Below the pieces are notes generated by a model. The model saw only the letters and a list, made by a program, of their open reading frames with translations, did not search any database and was not told the origin of the DNA. Below, one piece after another: positions 55,830-64,000 of a stretch of 64,000 nt of DNA. The DNA is from Pseudo-nitzschia pungens (lineage: Eukaryota; Bacillariophyta; Bacillariophyceae; Bacillariales; Bacillariaceae): positions 922,501 through 986,500 of the forward strand of contig CM074760.1 of assembly GCA_037355855.1 (NCBI GenBank), read 5' to 3'. Numbering within the stretch: the first letter of the stretch is position 1; every line of letters starts with the position of its first letter. Position numbers and translations under genes: made by a program.

Positions 55830-58192
55830 ATGGCAGGTTTGAACTTGATATCTGTTCCCAACAATAGTGGTGGCAGCATCAAAAGCAGAAGTCCCATACC
55901 CAACTCTGGAGATAGTGTTCACAGCACCCATTCCACCGGAACTGCAAATTCGAACCAAGCCGAAAGTTTTGCAAGCGGTGGAAGCAATATGAATCGACCT
56001 CCTGGAATTGCTGGATTCTCGGTTCCACCTATCGGAAAGCCAGGTCACTCGAAGACTTCTTCAAATTCTTCTACGGCGCACACCGCAGCTCTGACACCAA
56101 CGTCTTCAGTAGACGGAGGAGCGTCGAACGATTTGTACATTGGAGCAGGCGGAGGTCGAAGCCAGCACTCACCATCCTCGGGAGATCACTTACCTGGGAT
56201 TGGCAATCTAGGGAGTTTCGATACCGACGATGGTGCGCACGATGGTCTCATGGGATTGCAAGCGCTCCGAGATCGTGCTCAATCCTCCCCCGGACCTACG
56301 CCACGCGAGTTCTCAGTGAACGCAAGGGGTTTTGTGCCAGGACGGCCCAGACTCCCATCGAAAGATAGTATTCGGAGTATCAGCCTTGGAAGCAGCAGGC
56401 CACCCCTAGCTGGTGGTTCGGCTATTGCGCCACACACCGTAGATGGTATGGGTTTCCAGTCAACTGGCAACCGAAGTCGAGGCGCCAGTCCTCCTCCAAA
56501 CGCTGGTGTTATTTCCCGGCCCGACTCACAGTTTCTGGGATATGGGAATGCTAATGACAGTCTCGATTCGGTCGCACTTCGTAGGGCTTTGAGTAACGAA
56601 TCTTTTGGCACAGACTATAACAATTATGGTGGACCTCGCCAAGGAAGCGACCATCTGAACAACTCATTTAGTCAGGTTTCATTGAACAATTCACAACGCG
56701 GAGGGTCTTCGGGACAGTTTCCTGGGCTATACCCAAGCCAGCCTCAACGCTCGTTGAGTGCAGGACCAGATTACTATCACGAGGCGAACTACGAGGCTGG
56801 TTTTATTCCCCATCGTGCAAACGCGAACCTGGACGCTGAGTATGGAATGCAACAGCATCACCAGGACATGGGTTATCATCAACATGGACAGAGCGGACAC
56901 CAGCAACAGTTTCTACAGCCGAGAGGACCACATCGAAGAAGCATGAGCATGCAGCATTCCTCCTACAGTGATAATGACTTGGTGGGACAAAGTGGTCAAG
57001 GAATGTATGGGATACATCATCGCAGGGGTTCGATGGGGCCTCTCGACGGACAGATGCAAAGACGTGCGTCTGAGTTTGGTGGCGATAGCGGGATGTACGA
57101 TCAACGGGAACGTCTGGGAAACACGAGTTACCTTCGACAGGATAACCGAATGGTGAGCCCCGCTCATAGTCCTATGCACTCGAGCTACGGGAGCAACCAC
57201 AATAGATATCCCAGCGATCTAAGCAGCGCCTCGTCCACTTCTCCTTCCATGGGACTTGGTAATGCAGTAAGTAGTACGCGTTGGACTCTTTGGAGTGCAA
57301 TGACATCGACTAGGGTCCACGCTGACAGTAAAATTTGCTCTCTCGTTTCTCCCCACAGCCTCTTTATGGACGCCATCGCCTAGCCCATTCTGACGAAGAC
57401 CTTTCTCATCCTTTGGCAGGAGAGAACATTGAAGTTCCGGGAGATGACCAGTACTATAACGAAGGAATTCCGTACCAGCGTTCACAATCAATGGGACACG
57501 CACCGTCGTATGGTGCCGACTCCCGCCATCTTCCGACGGCCGGGGCGTCGATGCAGGCTCCCAGAATTGTGTATAACGTGAAGTTCAAACGCACACAAAG
57601 AACATTCGAAATCGGACCACGCCTGAATCGTCACTTAGAAGTAGGAACATACGTGAAGGTGGAAGCTGATCGTGGGGAAGATCTTGGCATTGTTATTGGG
57701 AAGGTCAAGAATCCTCTAGCTCGTTCGGCGAGTTTTGGGGGCGGGATGGGAGATATGCCTACGGCCGGTGCAGGGGGAGGCGGTGATTTGAAGAAGATTA
57801 TTCGCCTCGCCACGCACGACGAGGTTCAATTGCTAGGAATGAAACGCAAAGAGGAAGAAGAACTGCTAGAAGTGTGCCGCCATAAGGTCATTCAAAGAGG
57901 AATGCCTATGGTCGTGGTGGATGCAGAATACCAATTTGATAGGCACAAACTCACATTCTTCTTTGAAGCGAACACGAGGATCGATTTCCGGGAGCTTGTT
58001 CGTGACTTATTTAGCATCTACAAGACTAGAATTTGGATGCAGCAGTTGGATAAAAGCACCTCTGCAACATGCCCAACTGCACCAGCGCCGGCTCCATTGG
58101 TAATGGACTACGGAACGCCAATTATTGCTCCAGTTAGTGAGTACGAGGGCTACGCTCAGACGTCTGGAGGATCTGACGACGGCACAGAATGA
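55830..58192 (+). CDS. PSP1-domain protein
   Basis: Exons are 55830-57266 and 57359-58192; intron 92 bp (GCA/GTAAGT...CCACAG, phase 0). About 756 residues. The first ~540 residues are Ser/Gly/Asn/Pro-rich low complexity with repeated RRxS-type phospho-site-like motifs (HRRSMSM, HRRGSM, QRRASEF). Residues about 549-700 are a complete PSP1 C-terminal domain: IVYNVKFKRTQRTFEIGP, VEADRGEDLGIVIGKV, EVQLLGMKRKEEEELLEVC, and FDRHKLTFFFEANTRIDFRE followed by LVRDLFSIYKTRIWMQQL. PSP1 domains occur in fungal Psp1, kinetoplastid proteins and bacterial RicT; in bacteria this family acts in RNA processing complexes. The function here is not known. No targeting signal seen. Confidence 0.9.
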
Positions 58193-58703
58193 TTTTTTAA
58201 AAGATAGAGGATACAACAACAGGGATGATTTTTCAACACACTTACAAGAGCAAAAACAAGAATAACAATACATCATAGGATGCAACCAAATCAGGTCGAA
58301 AGCCCGGTGGGGTGACGTGCTTCTGTAAATAATAAGCATGGTTCACTTCATGAGGCGCTGCTGGGATATGATTGTCATGCGTTCGATTTTAACAACCTTG
58401 GCTCAGAAGCAAATCGCTCATTGGGTTGCATTAAAACAGACAGAAACAATATATAAACGTAGAATATTTAAATAGTAAAATAAACACATACGATGACCGC
58501 TATTAAAATAACAACAATGACTTTTGGAGATGCGTCACCTATCACATGATACAGTTTTACTTCAGAATGGAAAGCAACTAAAGAGAATCAGCTATTTTCA
58601 GTCTTGGTCGCGAGAGTGACCTAGTCGGCGAAGAACCGAACAACCAGAGTCAGAATATTAGCAGGAAGGCCGGCAATAGCTCGTGCCGAAATTGTGACAA
58701 GAT
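58193..58703. other. Intergenic, convergent
   Basis: 3' flanks of the PSP1 gene (+) and the ArfGAP fusion gene (-). AT-rich; nothing notable seen. Confidence 0.45.
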
Positions 58704-60215
58704 TCATTGTTTGTTCTTCTCCAGAATAAAATCTGTAGTCCATTTTACGATCTTTGCTTGCTGCTCGTCCAGTGAGATAGTACGTTCCAAATCTCTACAG
58801 GGGAAAAGTTGCGGTCCGTAATGACCGAATCCAGCATGGTTACCGCCCACAATCATTTCGGTTTCCGAACGGAACGTACACGTACAACCCTTATCTGGCG
58901 ACTCGCTCGGTTGTGTGTCCACCACATGGGGCATCACAAGAACGTCACGCGTTCCATAAATCCGCAACAGTGATTCCAAAGGAATTTTAGAAGCATTGTT
59001 ATTCGCACAGTCTTCCTGTTTCTGGCGCACAACGCCGACGTCCCCAGCGGTCGCCCATTGAACCACTCGTTTGATGTCGCTTGGGAATCCGGAGGCTTTT
59101 CTCGGCTCCAGAACAGCGGTGGCTGCTGCCGCTCCCAGCGAGTGCCCGCCCAGTATCCATTCTTCGACCGAAATATTCATGAGCACCGTGATTTCGTGTC
59201 GCAGTAGCTGAACATGGTCGGTGGTAGCTATTTCTGTGCAACACCGAGAGGGTTCAGCGCTTACCAATAGGACCAAAATTCCATTGTCGCTAAGCTTCCC
59301 CAAAATTGTTGCGTATGCCATGTGATCGACCAAAAGTCCGGGATAGAAGATTAAGGCTTTTTCCACAGAGTCTCCGATGCTAATACCTGGTGGAAAGAAG
59401 ATTTCATAATTTTTGTTTCGCTTCGCCCTCATACTCTTGCATCGTTTGGCGTAATCTTCTACGGCTGATGGAAACGCCGACAACCGCCCGGTGTGGAACC
59501 GCCAAGCAAAATAACAAGGGATGACCATGCACGAGAAGAGCCCAGTCATCGTCAAAATTCCCTGGGATAGTTTACGGCACAAAGACCATCTGTTGTAAGT
59601 CGATGAAAGAAGTCCCAGAAGTCCCGCGGACATGTAAACTCTTTGAGCCACACCTTTTTCGTGAAGACTATTGGCAATCATTAGCCTCAGTGGTCCTAGT
59701 GTAAATCTGTAAGCAGAGATTACAGAAGACAAGAAGAAGGGCGCCGCGGTGGTATTTTCAAACCGAAGATTAGCTCTGGCGTTCTGTTGTTGGTGGTGCT
59801 GCTGCTGCTTTTGTGTTTGCGATTGGGGTGATTCCAGCTCTGCTGGCTCCGGACGTCCTTCCAATCGTGCCTTCAGCATCAACTTGTAGTGTTCGGCTAC
59901 CGCATTATCATACTTTTCCCTGGTGTTCACTTCTGTCGCTGATGTATTGATTCCTCTCTTGAGAAGGTATGAATTGCATTTTTGGTTTCCACCGTGTATC
60001 TTTAGGATCTCCAATTGCTTCTCCGTAAACGAATCCATATCCATACTCCGCACGAAGGAGATGTGAACGCCTAATCCACGGTGTTTCCCGGCACATTCAA
60101 GGCACAACAAGATTCCGAAAGTGACACTGCACCATGTTGGATTGACTTGGCTGCAATCGGCACATTGGTTGTTTCCTTCCAAGGCCTTCACAATGGCCTT
60201 GTCTTTGCGATCCAT
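58704..60215 (-). CDS. ArfGAP domain fused to an alpha/beta hydrolase
   Basis: 503 residues, single exon, true ATG 60215 (an in-frame TTG lies 21 bases upstream). Residues about 5-120: ArfGAP with the zinc finger C18-x2-C21-x16-C38-x2-C41 and, after it, HRGLGVHISFVRSMDMDSF; Arg46 is the expected catalytic arginine finger. Residues 130-150 are a Gln/His-rich linker. Residues ~160-240 contain hydrophobic stretches (possible membrane association). Residues ~270-503: alpha/beta hydrolase with IFYPGLLVD (oxyanion region), nucleophile elbow GGHSLGAAA (Ser359), candidate Asp424 in YGTRDVLVM and His460 in GGNHAGFGHYG. Both halves are in one uninterrupted frame, so the fusion is encoded as such. Predicted role: ARF GTPase regulation at membranes linked to an esterase/lipase activity; the linkage is inference. 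Confidence 0.88.
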   Translation of the reverse strand: MDRKDKAIVKALEGNNQCADCSQVNPTWCSVTFGILLCLECAGKHRGLGVHISFVRSMDMDSFTEKQLEILKIHGGNQKCNSYLLKRGINTSATEVNTREKYDNAVAEHYKLMLKARLEGRPEPAELESPQSQTQKQQQHHQQQNARANLRFENTTAAPFFLSSVISAYRFTLGPLRLMIANSLHEKGVAQRVYMSAGLLGLLSSTYNRWSLCRKLSQGILTMTGLFSCMVIPCYFAWRFHTGRLSAFPSAVEDYAKRCKSMRAKRNKNYEIFFPPGISIGDSVEKALIFYPGLLVDHMAYATILGKLSDNGILVLLVSAEPSRCCTEIATTDHVQLLRHEITVLMNISVEEWILGGHSLGAAAATAVLEPRKASGFPSDIKRVVQWATAGDVGVVRQKQEDCANNNASKIPLESLLRIYGTRDVLVMPHVVDTQPSESPDKGCTCTFRSETEMIVGGNHAGFGHYGPQLFPCRDLERTISLDEQQAKIVKWTTDFILEKNKQ

Positions 60216-62081
60216 CGATGCTGTTGATGCTTGCAATATATTTTCGATTCAAAAACTGTTGCAATGATTGTCTAGGTAGCACGTGGATAAGGCTTCCAGC
60301 TCGCAGACAGAAAAGGATCGGATTCGTACCGTACAGGCCGACTAAAGAAATATTGAATCAGAGCGAGTATGTTGTATTACTAGTACTCGGACTTCTGAGC
60401 TATCTTGAACGCCTTTTCTGTGCAATCTATTGGTATCGGGATAACTGAAGGCTCAGCGGTGTGAAAGAAAGAGAATACTGTAATTATTGATTGATGAGAA
60501 TTCTTCCAGTATTATTTTGTGTTCAAGCTTTCAACTTCGTTGCTGTTGTCAGTTGTTAGTTGACTGTTCGTTGTCCGAAAAGAAAATTCCGTAAACTTCA
60601 TTAAATCTTCGTTTCGTTCGGCCTTCTTATTTTCATGTTGTGATTTTTGTACAGAACACATTGCTTTCTTTGCTTTCTTTTTGAGATGACGAGGTTCAAG
60701 GCACGATCCTGATATTTGTACAGAACACATTGCTTTCTTTGCTTTCTTTCAGATGCCGAGGTTCAAGGCATGATCTTGATATTGCCCCATCATGATCATG
60801 ATATTGCCCCATCAGTCATCTCAAGATTCCAAATGGCGCATTTGGTGAGGTCAATGCCCTTACTAAGACAAGAAAGAGGGACCCATGGCCGTCTGAGAAC
60901 GACGATTTATTCAAGGGTGAAACTCTTGCAATGAGCAACGGCAATTGAAGATGATCTTCTACAGAGAAGGGCTCTAAGAGTGTAAGATGCTGGTCAATCT
61001 CGCGTTTTAGTATTCAATCTTGACTGCGTAAATCCAAGGAATTCCTACCCAAGTCAAAAGGATTTTTTGATCTGACACTATTGACTGGATAAAACGAAGA
61101 ATGAAATGATTAATTATCTTCCAGAGTGGTTCTAGTTATAGGTGTGTGGCTTGTCAATGATGAACCACCTATCGCCCCTGCACCAGTTCATACTAGCTAA
61201 TGCTAGTATTGTACCACGAGCATGACTGATTTGCTGACAATGAGACTATCCAACAAACATCTCTTCTCAAAATTGGTAGGACCACTTGAATCTTTCCCAC
61301 CACGAAAAAAAAATTGAGTTCGCTGAATAATGTGGCACTCTACCACATCATTGTCGGTTTGTGGCACAGATTCTCCTCTTGGTACCCGCACGGAATCTAC
61401 TAAATGTTTTCTCCGGCATGCAAAGTTATACCAATAGACACCAGCACTGTTGAATCGAATTCATAAGAATATTATACTGCAAATCCACTCGTCCTCCATA
61501 TTTTTTGTGACACCATTCTCTTTTCTGGTTCCGTGCATGCCAATGGCGATGGTCAAGCACTCTTGGATTTTTTTTTTCTGAGGAGCTGAAAAGATGAGTG
61601 CAACTGGATTGCCGTACTCGACCGCATTGGGATCAATAACTCCTCACTACGAAATAATATGACATTTGCGGAAGGGAGACGAAATTGAAATCTTGACGTT
61701 GTGTTTGAAGGGATACAACATATCATGCAATTGCAATGATGGGACAGACATCGCAAACATCACCACTCGTATCACCAAGTAAAAATATTTTGATATTTCG
61801 AGGGCTGAGTACATGCGAACTAGTTGGAGATCAGTCGAATCGATACGCAATGGACATTGTCGAACAAGAATGCAACCTCGGGGTTCTCTGTGCCGCCATG
61901 ATCATGAAACTTAGATATTAGTGCTATTCAGTAGCAAGAGAAAGCATTAAGAATCCCATCATAATTTCAAATAACAGTCTACGATCCCAAAGAAAAAATG
62001 AACAACCGACTTCTGATTCACCCTCGACGGACGTGGAATATACATAGCTGATTTGGGGGTCTAAGCAAATGGAACTTCTCA
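60216..62081. other. Intergenic, 1.9 kb
   Basis: No gene supported. It contains a 69-bp tandem duplication (60646-60782) and a shorter repeat of TGATATTGCCCCATCA just after it (60777-60814). Otherwise unremarkable. Confidence 0.45.
60646..60782. repeat. 69-bp tandem duplication
   Basis: Two head-to-tail copies (60646-60714 and 60715-60782) beginning TTTGTACAGAACACATTGC and sharing the following CTTTCTTTGCTTTCTTT tract and GAGGTTCAAGGCA. A few substitutions; the second copy has a CTTTCAG where the first has TTTTTGAG. Confidence 0.9.
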
Positions 62082-64000
62082 TCAATGAGACAATGGTTGC
62101 TCCTTGACCCGCCTTAACTCATTTCCGAAAGAAGGATACTTCACTCGAACACAACCCATGATTCGCTCTGGAAGGTGCTCTTCTTCCACAGCTTCGAGGA
62201 GAAAGCCCATGTCGACGACCAGTGTTTTCGCATATCCGAGACTCAGCTTGAGGACACCTTCAGCGACTTGGCTGCTCCCACAGTCAAGGACTATTTCCAT
62301 AAACCGCTCGGTACGGACGTAATACTGTTTCAGTCTTGTTCCCATAATTGCCGGGGTGCTGCCAACAGCTTTTCTCACGAGGAAATTTCCCTCGACTATC
62401 CTTGGAATCAGTTTAAATGTCTCATCTCTAAATTGATCACTTTCTCCAAAGAAGAACTTTTGACACAGTCTTGATGATGGTGTGCCATCACTTCCGTCAA
62501 TGGTACTCATGTCATTAATCGCATAGTAAAAGACTGCGTGAAAGCACTGTGTGGCAGGCACAACAATATTGACCACAAAAACGAAAGCTGGGGTATCACA
62601 AAGTTGGCCTTTCTCCTTCATTTCCCTTTCGCGTTTTAGAGCTAACTGAATTCGTTCCGTGGGATGCACTGACATTCCGGACAGAATTGGCTTGTCCACA
62701 AGTACACAATCCATAGCAATGAGTTGTCCGATGCTAGACCCTGCGTTCATTTTCTTTCCATCATGTAGATAATTTGGTCCACGGACAAGGAATGAATTTG
62801 GATCGGGTTCAGCCCATCGTTCGGACCCGAGTGGCGCAGGTATGTTCCCGATGGAAGGGAAGTTTTCCGAAGTGAAGGTGTCACATCGTTCTCGATTGAC
62901 AAACCTTGGATCAAAGGCCGCCAGCTCACCGGTGTTCCGCCTTGCAATCATACCAGAAGTCTTGTCGTTCAAATTTGATAACGACTGTTGTTGGTATGGA
63001 TGTAAGTCAGGCGATAAATCCTCGAAACGGTCAGTTTCGATGGCGTCTCGAATGTCCAGGGTCTGAAGCAACGCTGCCACGCTAAATGAATCAGCATAAG
63101 TTTGTTTCGAGCGCTGGCATATTATTGGTCGTGTTGGAACCCAACCTTGTGGGTTCACTTGTACAACTGCTGTTAGCATACATTCACTTGCCATGCGTCC
63201 CTTTCGATGATGCATGTAACTCTTCGGAGCAGCGATTGTATATACCTGATGCAATGTGCCACGCACGAATCCAGGTTGAGGCGGACAGTCGTCGTGTTCT
63301 GTAGATTCGTAGCAAATGATGAACGAACCATCGGGTTCACATCGCCAGTACCGATTCAGAACGTAATCTCTGGGTTTGGTCCATACTGGCGCAAGGTAGA
63401 GTGGCCTGCAAATTAAGTGCAGCACGTCCATGTGGTCATCAATTCTTTCAATCAATCGGTGGGATGCGGACTGACCAGAATTCGGAGACAAAGGTATTGA
63501 GTTATCGTTGTAGATTGGTGATGCGGAAAGTCGAGCGTACGACATAATGCACATGAAAGCCTCAGCGGGATGAATATTGAGAACCAATTGCGTTTTAAAC
63601 GGTGTGCAGCTCGAGTCGTCACCTGTGGCAGACCGCGAAACTTTCATGGAACGTTCATCGTCTCCAATTTTTTCCTCTTTAAATATACGAAGGCTTTGCG
63701 AACCATTCCCCCATCCACCATCCAAGGGCATCCACTTGGTTCTTCCCTGTTCCAAAAAGTTCGCATCTCTCAGAAAGCGATTGCTTTTCGGAGTTGATCG
63801 ATTGAAATTGTCGTTCCCAGCACCTTTGTTATGATCGTTTTCATCAGAAGAGCACGTTTTCAACGTAACAACATTACTGGGGATGAGAGTACTTGCAGTC
63901 CTTCTTCCTTCGGCAGCAAATCTGTGAGCCCAAGTAGATTGTTTGATGTATTCTTGCTCTAGACAGGCATCGAGCTTGGTTTTCCAAAGCCTGGCAGTCG
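62082..64000 (-). CDS. START and EDR2_C (DUF1336) protein, 5' end beyond the window
   Basis: The frame is open from the right edge (no Met needed) to the stop at 62082: at least 638 residues, so the true N-terminus lies beyond 64000. A START-like lipid-binding domain (HPAEAFMCIMSY ... HLICRPLYLAPVWTKPRDYV, RYWRCEPDGSFIICYEST, VNPQGWVPTRP) is followed by the EDR2 C-terminal domain (SFLVRGPNYLHDGKKMNAGS, FVVNIVVPATQCFHAVFYYA, FKLIPRIVEGNFLVRKAVGS, YYVRTERFMEIVLDCGSS). This is the plant ENHANCED DISEASE RESISTANCE 2 architecture, where a PH domain lies further N-terminal. Plant EDR2 binds phosphoinositides and acts in membrane/lipid signalling; the role here is inferred. An internal Leu codon at 63863 is not a start. 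Confidence 0.92.
   Translation of the reverse strand, partial: TARLWKTKLDACLEQEYIKQSTWAHRFAAEGRRTASTLIPSNVVTLKTCSSDENDHNKGAGNDNFNRSTPKSNRFLRDANFLEQGRTKWMPLDGGWGNGSQSLRIFKEEKIGDDERSMKVSRSATGDDSSCTPFKTQLVLNIHPAEAFMCIMSYARLSASPIYNDNSIPLSPNSGQSASHRLIERIDDHMDVLHLICRPLYLAPVWTKPRDYVLNRYWRCEPDGSFIICYESTEHDDCPPQPGFVRGTLHQVYTIAAPKSYMHHRKGRMASECMLTAVVQVNPQGWVPTRPIICQRSKQTYADSFSVAALLQTLDIRDAIETDRFEDLSPDLHPYQQQSLSNLNDKTSGMIARRNTGELAAFDPRFVNRERCDTFTSENFPSIGNIPAPLGSERWAEPDPNSFLVRGPNYLHDGKKMNAGSSIGQLIAMDCVLVDKPILSGMSVHPTERIQLALKREREMKEKGQLCDTPAFVFVVNIVVPATQCFHAVFYYAINDMSTIDGSDGTPSSRLCQKFFFGESDQFRDETFKLIPRIVEGNFLVRKAVGSTPAIMGTRLKQYYVRTERFMEIVLDCGSSQVAEGVLKLSLGYAKTLVVDMGFLLEAVEEEHLPERIMGCVRVKYPSFGNELRRVKEQPLSH

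Noticed and set aside
1..64000. tRNA genes, rRNA genes, viral or transposon genes
   Set aside because: No cloverleaf-like segment with an intact T-loop, and no reverse transcriptase, transposase, integrase or capsid-like translation was recognised by eye; a covariance-model or HMM scan would be decisive.

Overview
The window is nuclear DNA of a eukaryotic alga, most likely a diatom. This is inferred from several features. Genes are short, with 0-3 small GT-AG introns of about 90-270 bp. Two N-termini look like diatom plastid-targeting leaders with a Phe just after the signal peptide (43269 and 53134). The gene content is ordinary eukaryotic housekeeping. I cannot assign a species. There is no sign of a phage, plasmid, CRISPR array or operon. 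No tRNA or rRNA gene was recognised.

Layout, left to right: AMP deaminase (-); a single-pass membrane protein (+); an FTS/AKTIP-like UEV protein (-); a conserved-looking protein of unknown function (8463, +); the HslU ATPase (+); two acidic Ser-rich orphan proteins (15967 and 18926, +); NOP56 (+); a family-25-like glycosyltransferase (-); THOC3 (+); a small orphan ORF; a possible F-box-like gene with a downstream Cys-rich zinc ORF; LSM5 (-); cystinosin (+); RFC1 (-); palmitoyl-protein thioesterase (+); a glutathionyl-hydroquinone-reductase-type GST with a repeat-bearing N-terminal extension (-); a small plastid-type membrane protein (+); a DUSP-containing ubiquitin protease (+); a TMEM128-like protein (-); a plastid-type FAD oxidoreductase (-); a PSP1-domain protein (+); an ArfGAP fused to an alpha/beta hydrolase (-); and a START-EDR2_C protein running off the right edge (-). 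Many pairs are divergent or convergent. The genes share no single pathway; nucleic-acid metabolism (NOP56, THOC3, LSM5, RFC1) and protein turnover (HslU, USP, PPT, UEV) recur.

Base composition is mosaic. Roughly 22.5-39.5 kb is visibly GC-rich with short intergenic gaps, while both flanks are AT-richer with longer gaps carrying short-repeat tracts.

The most striking signal is that nine otherwise intact, conserved-looking genes need a change of reading frame inside an exon. In six of them (12 sites) every change is +1: one base must be skipped. The other three have a net -1 shift, which could also be two +1 shifts. Insertion-biased assembly error is the simplest explanation. A consistent +1 bias would also be expected from widespread +1 ribosomal frameshifting, so read-level and peptide evidence is worth obtaining. 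A second signal is an octamer (AACCTTAC or its complement) found 13 times, only between genes, often followed by CCGTA.
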